From assembly GCF_000208385.1 (NCBI RefSeq), contig NC_015436.1:1116001-1180000 (forward strand): a stretch of 64,000 nt of DNA, read 5' to 3'. This DNA comes from Parasphaerochaeta coccoides DSM 17374 (lineage in GTDB: Bacteria > Spirochaetota > Spirochaetia > Sphaerochaetales > Sphaerochaetaceae). How positions within the stretch are numbered: position 1 is the first letter of the stretch; each line of letters opens with the position of its first letter. This document shows positions 17,585-25,761 of the stretch, piece after piece. The position numbers and the translations under genes were made by a program. The notes under the pieces were generated by a model that was not told the origin of the DNA, did not search any database, and saw only the letters and a program-made list of their open reading frames with translations.

Positions 17585-18841
17585 TCATTTCACAATGATG
17601 CGGAAGAATTTCTTCTTGCCTGAACGAAGAATGAGTTCCCCCTGCTCGTCACGCCATGAACTGTCAATTACCTGGTCATGGGACTCAATCTTCGTTTCGT
17701 TGACATGCGCGCCACCTCCGGCTATAAGCCTCCGGCCATCGCTGTTCGACGGAACAAGTTTGCTTTCAACGAACAGCTCCAACGCAGGGATGCCAGATGC
17801 CAAACGGTCAGCAGGAATTTCCATTGACGGCATGCCTTCACGCGCGGCAGGATTGGCTCCCGTGCTTCCGAAAGCCGCCTTGGCGGCATCACGCGCCTTA
17901 TCCGCTTCCTCCTGCCCGTGGATGATTCTGGTCTGCTCCCATGCCAGCCGTTCCTTGACTTCATTGATGTTAACGCCCGGCTTGGCATAGTCATCGATTT
18001 CCTCCAAGGGAAGAAATGTGAACAGCTTCATGAACTTGAATACATCCGCATCATTGACATTGCGCCAATACTGGTAAAAATCGTAAGGCGAGTACATATC
18101 TGGGTCAAGGAACACCGCACCTTTCTCGCTCTTACCCATTTTCTTTCCATCTGCCCTCATGATGAGGTTGAAGGTCAACCCATAGCACTCGGCACTCTCC
18201 ATGCGCCGAATCAGGTCTATGCCTGCCACAATGTTACCCCACTGATCGTCTCCGCCCATCTGGAGCCTGCAACCATGGGTACGGTACAAGGTGAGGAAGT
18301 CATATGACTGGAGGAGCTGATAGTTGAACTCAATAAAGCTCAAGCCCCGTTCCAGACGTTGCTTGTAACTTTCAAAAGTCAGCATGCGGTTCACGGAGAA
18401 CTGGCTGCCAATCTCCCTGAGAAAATCAATGTAGTTCAAGCCGAGGAGCCAGTCAGCATTATTCACCATCTGCGCCCTGCCCAGCCCATTGGGAGGCATC
18501 TCGGCAAAGTCTATCACTGTTCCCAGTTGTTTCTTGATTGACGCGCTGTTGGCGGCAATCTGCTCATGGGTGAGCATCTTGCGCAGCTCGGTCTTACCGG
18601 AAGGATCCCCGATCATCCCGGTTCCTCCACCAACCAAGGCTATGGGATTATGCCCCGCTTCCTGCATGTGGTGCATGGCGAAGAAAGGAACCATATGACC
18701 GATGTGGATGCTCCGCCCGGAAGGATCGACTCCGACGTAGAAGGTAACGGGTTCCTTGTCCATCAAGTCACTCAAGGCATCACTATCAGTGCATGCCTTA
18801 ATGAAACCCCGGTCATGAAGAATCTGCAATGTCTTGTTCAT
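17585..18841 (-). CDS. tyrS: Tyrosyl-tRNA synthetase
   Basis: Charges tRNA-Tyr. The 418 aa contain the class I HIGH motif at 46-49, a DWLLGLNYIDFLREIG segment, QMGGDDQWGNI for tyrosine and tRNA contacts, and the KMSKS loop as KMGKS (~231-235). A C-terminal S4-like RNA-binding region (LIAGGGAHVNETKI) follows. It is the last gene of gltX-glyS-tyrS; its start lies one base after the glyS stop, so it is very likely cotranslated. Terminated by the hairpin at 17506-17543. Confidence 0.95.
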   Translation of the reverse strand: MNKTLQILHDRGFIKACTDSDALSDLMDKEPVTFYVGVDPSGRSIHIGHMVPFFAMHHMQEAGHNPIALVGGGTGMIGDPSGKTELRKMLTHEQIAANSASIKKQLGTVIDFAEMPPNGLGRAQMVNNADWLLGLNYIDFLREIGSQFSVNRMLTFESYKQRLERGLSFIEFNYQLLQSYDFLTLYRTHGCRLQMGGDDQWGNIVAGIDLIRRMESAECYGLTFNLIMRADGKKMGKSEKGAVFLDPDMYSPYDFYQYWRNVNDADVFKFMKLFTFLPLEEIDDYAKPGVNINEVKERLAWEQTRIIHGQEEADKARDAAKAAFGSTGANPAAREGMPSMEIPADRLASGIPALELFVESKLVPSNSDGRRLIAGGGAHVNETKIESHDQVIDSSWRDEQGELILRSGKKKFFRIIVK

Positions 18842-18842
18842 T

Positions 18843-20177
18843 TCACTTTCCTTGCGGACGCTTGTAGTCCTTCATCTCCTGCTTGATGCGGGCAGCGATC
18901 CCCGCGACAGGGACCCTTACCTGTTCCATGGAATCACGGAAACGCAAGGTCACGGTATTGTCTTCCAGTGTCTGATAATCGACTGTCACGCAATACGGCG
19001 TGCCAATCTCATCCTGGCGGCGATACCGGCGGCCGATAGCCCCACTGCGGTCAAAGAAAACCGTGTAATCCTCCCGGAGTTCTTTCTCAAGCTTCTGGGC
19101 GTATTCATCCAGTCCGTCTTTCTTGACCAGCGGCAGCACAGCCACCTTTACAGGCGCGATGGCAGGATGGAAATGAAGGACTGTACGGACATCGCCCGGA
19201 GCAATCTCTTCCTCATCATAGGCATCGGAGAGTGCCATCAGGACATTGCGGGTCAATCCTGCGGAAGTTTCTACCACGTAGGGGATGTAACGATCATTTG
19301 TCTCAGGATCCAGATAACTCTGATCCTTACCACTGAACGTCTGGTGCTGGGACAAGTCATAGTCAGTACGGCTATGCACGCCCTCAAGCTCCTGCCAGCC
19401 CATTGGAAAGAGGAACTGGATGTCATACGCGTCCTTGGCGTAGAAAGCAAGCTCATCCGGACCATGTTGATGCCAACGGAGGGACTCCGGCCGAATGCCC
19501 ATCCTGATATAGAAGTCCATCCGCTGTCCCCGCCAGTACGGGAACCATTCGTCCTCTGTTCCCGGCTTGCAGAAAAACTGCATCTCCATCTGCTCAAACT
19601 CACAGGAACGGAAGATGAAATTCTTGGTGGTGATTTCATTGCGGAATGATTTTCCAATCTGTGCTATGCCGAAAGGAACCTTGACCCGGCTGCTCTGCAC
19701 GACATTCTTGAAATCGACGTAAATACCTTGGGCAGTCTCAGGACGGAGGTACACAACGCTGGAAGAATCCGTGTTGGCGCCGATATGACTCTGGAACATC
19801 AGGTTGAAGTTACGCGGCTCGGTGAAGGAACCCTTGGTTCCGCAGACGGGACAAGGAGCGGACAAGTCAATCTGATCAGCACGGAAACGGGACTTGCACT
19901 GCTTACAGTCCACCATGGGGTCAGTGAAGTTGGAAACGTGACCGCTTGCCTCCCAGACACGCGGATGCATCAGGATTGAAGCATCAAGTCCTACAATGTC
20001 ATCATGAAGCTGTGTCATTTCCTTCCACCAGAAGTCACGGATGTTATTCTTCAGCTCAACTCCCATTGGACCGTAATCATATGCGCCGCTCAAACCACCG
20101 TAAATCTCGCTCGACTGGAAAATGAATCCACGCCTCTTGCACAGGGAAACAATCTTGTCCATCGTTACTTCAGCCAT
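18843..20177 (-). CDS. glyS: Glycyl-tRNA synthetase, single-chain alpha2 type
   Basis: Charges tRNA-Gly as a homodimer (the eukaryote/archaeal-like GlyQS form, not the alpha-beta tetramer). At 444 aa it has SGAYDYGPMG (~27-36), a zinc-ribbon-like CKQC...CPVC insert (~90-112), motif 2 around FRNEITTKNFIFRSCEFEQ, and ETAQGIYVDF (~147-156). The C-terminal anticodon-binding domain shows VAVLPLVKKDG. The start overlaps gltX by eight bases and the stop nearly touches tyrS, so the three are one translationally coupled unit. Confidence 0.95.
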   Translation of the reverse strand: MAEVTMDKIVSLCKRRGFIFQSSEIYGGLSGAYDYGPMGVELKNNIRDFWWKEMTQLHDDIVGLDASILMHPRVWEASGHVSNFTDPMVDCKQCKSRFRADQIDLSAPCPVCGTKGSFTEPRNFNLMFQSHIGANTDSSSVVYLRPETAQGIYVDFKNVVQSSRVKVPFGIAQIGKSFRNEITTKNFIFRSCEFEQMEMQFFCKPGTEDEWFPYWRGQRMDFYIRMGIRPESLRWHQHGPDELAFYAKDAYDIQFLFPMGWQELEGVHSRTDYDLSQHQTFSGKDQSYLDPETNDRYIPYVVETSAGLTRNVLMALSDAYDEEEIAPGDVRTVLHFHPAIAPVKVAVLPLVKKDGLDEYAQKLEKELREDYTVFFDRSGAIGRRYRRQDEIGTPYCVTVDYQTLEDNTVTLRFRDSMEQVRVPVAGIAARIKQEMKDYKRPQGK

Positions 20178-21663
20178 TTGCGCATACCTCTTGCTTCAAA
20201 ATATCTATCGCCCGTTCTATGCGGGAAAAACTCGTCTCAGCCCCTAGAACCCTGATGGAATCAAAGAGAGGCGGACTTACCGTACTACCGGTGACGGCGA
20301 CCCTGATGGGCTGGAACACACCGTTCACCTTCACCCCTGCTTCGCCCGCAAAGGCAGCCAAGTGGGATTCGATTTCCTCGTAAGGACTTCCAGCTTCCAC
20401 CATGGAGCGTAAAATTCCATATGCCTGCCCAAGCACTTCAAGCGTCTGTTCAGCATCCTGTTTCTTCGGCAGAAGGTCGGCCACGGCAGGAAAACCGGGG
20501 TCTGAAAAGATGAAGCTCGTCATGGGAACGACATCGGAAAGAACTTTCAGCCTTTCCTTCACCAAGGGAACAATCTCCAGAACCTTCCGCTGTTCCGTCT
20601 CTGTCGGGGGAGTACCGATGCAGCCAGACTGCTGAAGATACGGCTCCAGGAGGCTCGCCAGTTCAGCATCGCCCTTAAGGCGAATGTAATGACCGTTGTA
20701 CCAGTCCAGTTTCTTATAATCAAACACACCGGGACTTTTGGTGATTTTCTCCAGTGAGAACACCTTCTCAAGCTCATCTTTGCTGAAGAACTCCCGTTGT
20801 CCGTCGTAAGACCATCCGACCATGCTGACATAATTCATCAGTGCTTCCGGAAGATAGCCCTTTTCCCTGAAATCCTTCACGCTGGTCGAACCATGTCGTT
20901 TGGAAAGCTTATGTCCGTCGTTGCCCATCACCATGGGGAGGTGACAGTAGATAGGAGGTTCCCAGTCAAATGCTTCGTAAAGCAAGATATGGAGCGGCCC
21001 GGAAGGAATCCATTCCTGCGCTCGCATGATATGCGTGATGCCCATGAGGTGATCATCAATGACATTTGCCAGATGATAGGTCGGGAAACCGTCGCTTTTC
21101 AGCAAGACAGGATCAGGGTTCACATCTTTGTTCATCCGGGTGATGTCACCCATCAGGACATCATGAAAAGTCGTCGAACCTTCCAAAGGCACTTTCAGAC
21201 GGATGACAGGGGAAACGCCTTCCGCCTCTTTCCGCGCACGTTCTTCCGGAGTTAAATCGCGGCAATGGCGGTCATATCCCTGATATGGGCTTTTTGTCGC
21301 CTGCTGCTCTTCCCTGACCTGTTCAAGCCGTTCTGCGGTACAGTAACAGTAATATGCCTTGCCGTCTTCGACGAGCTTACGAGCATATTCACGATAGACA
21401 GCGTAACGCTCACTCTGGATATACGGATCATAGGGTCCGCCGACCTGGGGTCCTTCGTCCCATGTTATGCCCAGCCAGTCAAGCGTATCATACAGGTCAT
21501 GGAGGGCTTCCACCGTAGATCTTTCACGGTCTGTATCCTCGATGCGCAAAATGAACTTGCCACCGTTGGCACGGGCGAAAAAGTAATTGAACAGAGCGGT
21601 CCTGACCCCTCCGATATGTTGCAATCCAGTCGGAGACGGGGCATAGCGCACACGTACTTGCAT
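20170..21663 (-). CDS. gltX: Glutamyl-tRNA synthetase
   Basis: Charges tRNA-Glu, and possibly tRNA-Gln if the organism uses the amidation route. The 497 aa start with MQVRVRYAPSPTG, HIGG at 16-19 (HIGH motif), WDEGPQVGGPY, and KLSKRHG (~250; KMSKS motif). ATG 21663 has AAGGAG eight bases upstream and gives the canonical N-terminus; the frame runs eight codons further. It is the promoter-proximal gene of the gltX-glyS-tyrS unit. No T-box-like leader is seen in the 90 bases upstream. Confidence 0.95.
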   Translation of the reverse strand: MQVRVRYAPSPTGLQHIGGVRTALFNYFFARANGGKFILRIEDTDRERSTVEALHDLYDTLDWLGITWDEGPQVGGPYDPYIQSERYAVYREYARKLVEDGKAYYCYCTAERLEQVREEQQATKSPYQGYDRHCRDLTPEERARKEAEGVSPVIRLKVPLEGSTTFHDVLMGDITRMNKDVNPDPVLLKSDGFPTYHLANVIDDHLMGITHIMRAQEWIPSGPLHILLYEAFDWEPPIYCHLPMVMGNDGHKLSKRHGSTSVKDFREKGYLPEALMNYVSMVGWSYDGQREFFSKDELEKVFSLEKITKSPGVFDYKKLDWYNGHYIRLKGDAELASLLEPYLQQSGCIGTPPTETEQRKVLEIVPLVKERLKVLSDVVPMTSFIFSDPGFPAVADLLPKKQDAEQTLEVLGQAYGILRSMVEAGSPYEEIESHLAAFAGEAGVKVNGVFQPIRVAVTGSTVSPPLFDSIRVLGAETSFSRIERAIDILKQEVCANG

Positions 21664-21752
21664 TTTCGCGGCTCCTTGAAAACTCATGGGATGATGCTAT
21701 CAGTTGTATCCTAAAGACGAAAATATGACAAGGACATGGAGGGCACAAGACA

Positions 21753-22583
21753 TCATGCCAGCCAGTGAACCAAGGCGCTCATGGCGTGGTCACGGGCAGA
21801 GGGATCGCGGTCATACGGAATCAGATGGGTACAGCCGGGAACATGGAGATGTGAGTTGTTTCCCTGACCGCGACCGGTCGCCAGTTCGCATGCCTGCGGA
21901 GGGACAGTCTCATCCTGCCCGCCGCTGATTGCAAGGACATCCCCGGACAGGCGGGGCAGGCTTTCAACCGCAAGCCTGCGGATGGAATCCAAGTCAAGCA
22001 ACTTGTCGGCATACCGCCACTTCCAGTACTGCTCGCCGAGATAGGCGTCATCGTCAGGCTCTCCTTCATGAAACATCACGAAGGACGGGTCAGATTTCCA
22101 GTTCCGTTGTATTTTGCGAGTGAAAAGTGATATCAGGCGGACTTGCCAGCGTTTCAGATCGGGAATGACCAAGGCTGGTGCCAAGAGAACAAGCCTGCTG
22201 ATGTCCAACCGCGCCCCGATGATGACCGCCAAAGCCCCACCCATCGAATGCCCCACGAGTGAAACATCGTCATACCGGGCAAGGAGATCAGTACAGGCGG
22301 CTTGGGCTGTGCCAATCCAGTCGTCGGCACGTGAAGCAAGGAAATCAGTGGCTGACGTGCCATGTCCCGGATAACGGGGAGCATAGACATCCATGCCTGC
22401 TTCAAAGAGGCGCAGTCCTGGCAAAGCCATTTCACCCGGATAGCCATTATACCCATGGAGACAGAGCACGGCATGCTGAACCGAGTCTTCATGCACCAAA
22501 GCCCATGGGCGAGCGCTTTTCACCGGAGAGACAGTATCCTGATAGAATCCTTTGGTATAATCCGGAACGTCATAAGAAAACAT
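21753..22583 (-). CDS. Alpha/beta hydrolase (carboxylesterase/lysophospholipase-like)
   Basis: A 276-aa serine hydrolase. CLHGYNGYPGEM (~42-53) provides the oxyanion region, GHSMGGALA (~112-120) holds the nucleophile, GGQDETVP (~223-230) the acid and GCTHLIPYDRD (~250-260) the His. It resembles Est30-type carboxylesterases and monoacylglycerol lipases; the substrate is not visible. There is no signal peptide. The start is only three bases after the stop of the LuxR-family gene, with AGGGG/TAGGA as ribosome binding site, so it is the last gene of a four-gene unit starting with the RloA-like ATPase. Whether it belongs functionally with those genes is open. Confidence 0.82.
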   Translation of the reverse strand: MFSYDVPDYTKGFYQDTVSPVKSARPWALVHEDSVQHAVLCLHGYNGYPGEMALPGLRLFEAGMDVYAPRYPGHGTSATDFLASRADDWIGTAQAACTDLLARYDDVSLVGHSMGGALAVIIGARLDISRLVLLAPALVIPDLKRWQVRLISLFTRKIQRNWKSDPSFVMFHEGEPDDDAYLGEQYWKWRYADKLLDLDSIRRLAVESLPRLSGDVLAISGGQDETVPPQACELATGRGQGNNSHLHVPGCTHLIPYDRDPSARDHAMSALVHWLA

Positions 22584-22586
22584 GTC

Positions 22587-23486
22587 CTACCCCTGCCAGC
22601 TTTCCTTGAGAAGGTTCAGAAGGTCGATGCGGCTTCGCACTTCCGTTTTGGAAAAAATGTTCGCCACATGGTTGTTCACCGTATTGGTTGAAATGTTCAA
22701 CTCCATGGCAATCTCTTTGTTCGTCCGGCCATTGGCAATCAGTTTGATGACAGAAAATTCCCGTTCAGTGATGTGATAGGGCGCAAGCATTTCCAAAGTA
22801 ATTCCCTGGGGCTGCCCTGCTTTCTTCCCTGCTTCCTTTCCCGGAGAAAGCGCCATGAAAAGGAACACCATAAGGGTGATGGAATACGCAAGGAAATACA
22901 GGGGAATGAATATTCTGTTCAGGTGTGGGAAGATAATGCCCAGTACCAGGAGTGGAATCATGGAGAACGCAACGATGATAATGGACATGCTGACGTTCCG
23001 CACACGAGGGGACATAATATTCTTCAGGTTCTTCAAGAGTACGCTGAGGGAGAAGAAAAACGCAAAGATGAAGATACCTGTCCACAGAAGGGATATCCAG
23101 GAAAAAGTGAAGATGATGTCCAGCACTCCTAACGCCAGATATATGGCAGCAAGGAAGTAGAAGGACAGCTTGTAGGGATTACGCCATGGATGGGCGATGA
23201 CCCATGTGGTAAAGTACGGAATGAAGACAACCAGGAAAGTTGTCGCCGCCAGTATCACCGCCCTAAAAATATACGTGATGATATGAGCTGCGCTGGTGAA
23301 CCAGACAACATGGACAATCTCCTGGAGCGCAAGCATGACCATGCAGCCCAGCAAGGATGCATGCAAGACGATGAAAAGACCTGTCCATCTATAAGACGAC
23401 CGAAGATTATAGACAATGCCCAGCCCCAGGGTCATACACCCCAGGGCAAAGGCTGTCATATATACAAGTAAAATCATGCCGTCCAT
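22587..23486 (-). CDS. Membrane-bound LuxR-type transcription regulator (7-TM sensor)
   Basis: A 299-aa protein with about seven hydrophobic segments in the first 215 residues and a C-terminal LuxR/GerE helix-turn-helix (~235-290). The latter has ITEREFSVIKLIANGRTNKEIA and NISTNTVNNHVANIFSKTEV in the expected order. There is no receiver or kinase domain, so it probably senses a membrane or extracellular signal directly and binds DNA while anchored; that is inference. The ATG follows the RloB stop by eight bases with GAGG upstream, and the hydrolase gene follows by three bases. It may regulate its own operon. Confidence 0.8.
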   Translation of the reverse strand: MDGMILLVYMTAFALGCMTLGLGIVYNLRSSYRWTGLFIVLHASLLGCMVMLALQEIVHVVWFTSAAHIITYIFRAVILAATTFLVVFIPYFTTWVIAHPWRNPYKLSFYFLAAIYLALGVLDIIFTFSWISLLWTGIFIFAFFFSLSVLLKNLKNIMSPRVRNVSMSIIIVAFSMIPLLVLGIIFPHLNRIFIPLYFLAYSITLMVFLFMALSPGKEAGKKAGQPQGITLEMLAPYHITEREFSVIKLIANGRTNKEIAMELNISTNTVNNHVANIFSKTEVRSRIDLLNLLKESWQG

Positions 23487-23494
23487 GACCGGCC

Positions 23495-24136
23495 TCAGTT
23501 ATTCTTCAGACCAATCTGCTTCTGGTTATGCGTGATGTCGGCAAGGCCACAATACTCACTGATCTCATTGATCAACAGAGGAAGATTAGTCGCAGGGAAT
23601 CCAAGCCGCTCAGCTTGCCGTTCACTGTATGCCGAAGCGTTCAAGCCTGCACGAGCCTTGGAAGGGAACAGCTTCAAATGGAACGCCTGTCCATCAGTAA
23701 GCAGATAATAGGCAGTAGGATCATAACCGGGAACCAAGCGTGCGACATCACGGTCAATCGCCTCAGCACTGGTCAAGAGCCTGTCCGGCAAGGTTCCATG
23801 GAACAGATACCAGAGAGAGAAGGTCGGATAGACCCATGCCATGTGGACTTTCTTCTGCTCCGCAAACTCACGGTGCGCCCGGATATCATCAAACGACAGA
23901 GCGTAATCATTGAGTCCGAAGACAGTCCATACCGTATCGTATTTTCCAATGCGACGACGCAAATTGGCGAACAGAATCAAGCTCTTGAGGCCAGTTGCCT
24001 CTGAAGCCCATTCGACGTGAAGATTGGTATACCTACAGTCCTTCCTCACCTGGGAAAAGTATACAGCTTCCGCTTCGGTCGCCGTAACAATCAGCAAGGT
24101 TTTCAAAGGAAGATTCGTATTCTTCTTACGCTTCAT
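23495..24136 (-). CDS. RloB-like protein with altered TOPRIM-type motifs
   Basis: A 213-aa RloB-like protein (family PF13707), partner of RloA-type ATPases in AbiL-like phage defence; RloB is thought to be a TOPRIM-like nuclease. Family architecture is visible: LLIVTATEAEAVYF (14-27), where the family usually has CEGE.TE..YF; VWTVFGLNDY (~70-79), where DxDD is usual; and WVYPTFSLWYLFH near 101-113, matching the family's NPCFELWLL.H. The acidic residues expected for metal binding are therefore largely missing. ATG 24136 has AGGAGG upstream and overlaps the end of the ATPase gene by 11 bases. A Lys-rich start (KRKK) is typical. Confidence 0.75.
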   Translation of the reverse strand: MKRKKNTNLPLKTLLIVTATEAEAVYFSQVRKDCRYTNLHVEWASEATGLKSLILFANLRRRIGKYDTVWTVFGLNDYALSFDDIRAHREFAEQKKVHMAWVYPTFSLWYLFHGTLPDRLLTSAEAIDRDVARLVPGYDPTAYYLLTDGQAFHLKLFPSKARAGLNASAYSERQAERLGFPATNLPLLINEISEYCGLADITHNQKQIGLKNN

Positions 24137-25388
24137 TACCAGCCTCCTTGGACGGGGAATTGACGAAATAGAATTCCGATGTGATTGGCAAAGAGAGATA
24201 GACGCCACTCAGATACTGCTGGATTGTACGCCTTTCGTCACGGGTACGGGAGAAGCGGTAATCGGAAAGACTGTAATAAGTCGTAGCGCCCTCATTATCC
24301 TTCTGCGCAAACCAAATACCGTCGCGACGCAACAGCCCTTCAGTCAGCAAGGTCGGATTGCAGTCAACAGCCAGCATCTGGGAACCGCTTTGCGAATTAT
24401 TAGTCTCAAAAGCATCTACGACATGCTTGAGGACATCCGGATGGAGCAAAGTCCCGAAGTCATCAATGACCACTGTTCGGGCAGACACGAAGCTTTCAAA
24501 GAAGGACACTCCAATCAAGGACAACCGCCGTAGGCTGAGGGACTCCTGGGCAAAGTACGATGCATAGTGCTGGGTTACATTGGTATGGACGAAAATGATT
24601 CGGCCATCCTGAACACGCACCTGACGGATATCAGTGATATCATTGCTCCAAAGGAAGTTAATCAGTTGCTGCGACCAGTCCGGGTGAGCGGTAAGCTGCT
24701 CGACCAGATATTTCTCCGAGGCAGCCGAGACACCGAAAGGAAGAATCAGCAACCTTTCATCAATCCAAGAATACAGGGGAACGCATGTCTCGCTGCCTTT
24801 CCTTGCCGCTTCGGTAAGGAAAGATTTGCGGGGGCTCAGTTTCTTGACGAGCCGCTTCTTTTCTCCCCGGTACAGCTTACCCCAGCGGTAGTGGTAGGAC
24901 AACTCGGAAGCAGAACCATCGACCAGCTTTCGGTCAAACATGAGCTTGCGGGAACCACCGACAATGTGGTAGAGCGATTCCTCAAAGAACTTGTCCCTAT
25001 CCGCAACCAACGTGTACTGGGCGATGATTGTAGGGAATTCCTCTTGGTTGTCCGCCTTGCCGCGGTCAATGACGACTTGAATCCGAATCTTAGAAGGTCC
25101 TCCCTTCTGCTCGGAATAGGCAAAAGACGTACCGTTCAGGAGCAGCAGAGGATTCTCCACATCTTCGTCAGCAATGAGGATTGCCCTCAGTGCTTCCAAT
25201 GCTCGAACAAAGGTGCTCTTGCCGGCTCCATTGGGACCAATGACCGCCGCAGTCTTGATGACCTTCAACTTCTCGTTGATTGCGACGACTTTTGATTCCG
25301 GCAAACGGTTGTCCTTCACCGCCTGGAATGAAATTGTCTGCGGTGTCTTCACGGACCTGAAGTTCGCGATTGTCATGTCAAGCAGCAT
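24126..25388 (-). CDS. RloA/AbiLi-like AAA_15 ATPase
   Basis: A 420-aa ABC/OLD-type ATPase of the AAA_15 group paired with RloB in putative abortive-infection systems. It opens with LLDMTIANFRSVK and Walker A GPNGAGKST (51-59). A Walker B-like strand VVIDDFGTLLHPD (~305-317) has Asp where the catalytic Glu is usual. The switch region, normally TTHDT.LL or similar, reads AVDCNPTLLTEGLLRRDGIWF (~341), so the His is absent. LRRDGIWF and the C-terminal SLSDYRF and LSGVYLSLP segments match the family well. ATG 25388 follows GGGAGGG. It is the first gene of a unit with RloB-like, LuxR and hydrolase genes. Confidence 0.8.
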   Translation of the reverse strand: MLLDMTIANFRSVKTPQTISFQAVKDNRLPESKVVAINEKLKVIKTAAVIGPNGAGKSTFVRALEALRAILIADEDVENPLLLLNGTSFAYSEQKGGPSKIRIQVVIDRGKADNQEEFPTIIAQYTLVADRDKFFEESLYHIVGGSRKLMFDRKLVDGSASELSYHYRWGKLYRGEKKRLVKKLSPRKSFLTEAARKGSETCVPLYSWIDERLLILPFGVSAASEKYLVEQLTAHPDWSQQLINFLWSNDITDIRQVRVQDGRIIFVHTNVTQHYASYFAQESLSLRRLSLIGVSFFESFVSARTVVIDDFGTLLHPDVLKHVVDAFETNNSQSGSQMLAVDCNPTLLTEGLLRRDGIWFAQKDNEGATTYYSLSDYRFSRTRDERRTIQQYLSGVYLSLPITSEFYFVNSPSKEAGNEA

Positions 25389-25680
25389 ACGCTACCCTCC
25401 CGTTGAATGAAGCCGCCACCTTTTCCGGCACAACGGCATCCTCATCAGTTTCTTTGCCACTTCCGGTCCCCACAGGTCTCCCCGTTCACACATGACCGTC
25501 AGGCATCTTTCTTAAGGATACCCTGTTATTGCAAAAAGGTGAAGAAAAATCAAGCAAATGATTATTTCAGGCACTCATTGGCTTTTGATACTCCATTTTT
25601 AAGCATAAAATATCATTTTTACACCTCACTTTCCCCATAAGGACACCAAGCATGGAAAAATGCAGGAAAAATATTCCCCA
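25389..25680. other. Gene-free leader upstream of the RloA-like gene
   Basis: No coding region or RNA gene was recognised. On the minus strand TTGATT (25548-25553) and AATAAC (25525-25530) are 17 bases apart and could be the promoter of the RloA-RloB operon. The 25560-25640 part is AT-rich. Confidence 0.3.
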
Positions 25681-25718
25681 AAAAAAGGTGAAGAATTTTT
25701 TTTCTTCACCTTTTTTTT
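25681..25718. terminator. Bidirectional terminator
   Basis: GGTGAAGAA (25687-25695) pairs perfectly with TTCTTCACC (25702-25710) around a T6 loop, with A-tract and T-tract flanks on both sides. On the minus strand it ends the CsgG-like lipoprotein gene at 25762. Confidence 0.85.
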
Positions 25719-25761
25719 GTCCTTAAAAGAGAAAACTTCGGATTCCGGACGGATTTTCGGC

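Noticed and set aside
18129-18160. KMGKS instead of KMSKS in TyrS as an anomaly
   Set aside because: Gly or another residue at this place is seen in some tyrosyl-tRNA synthetases, and all other motifs are intact.
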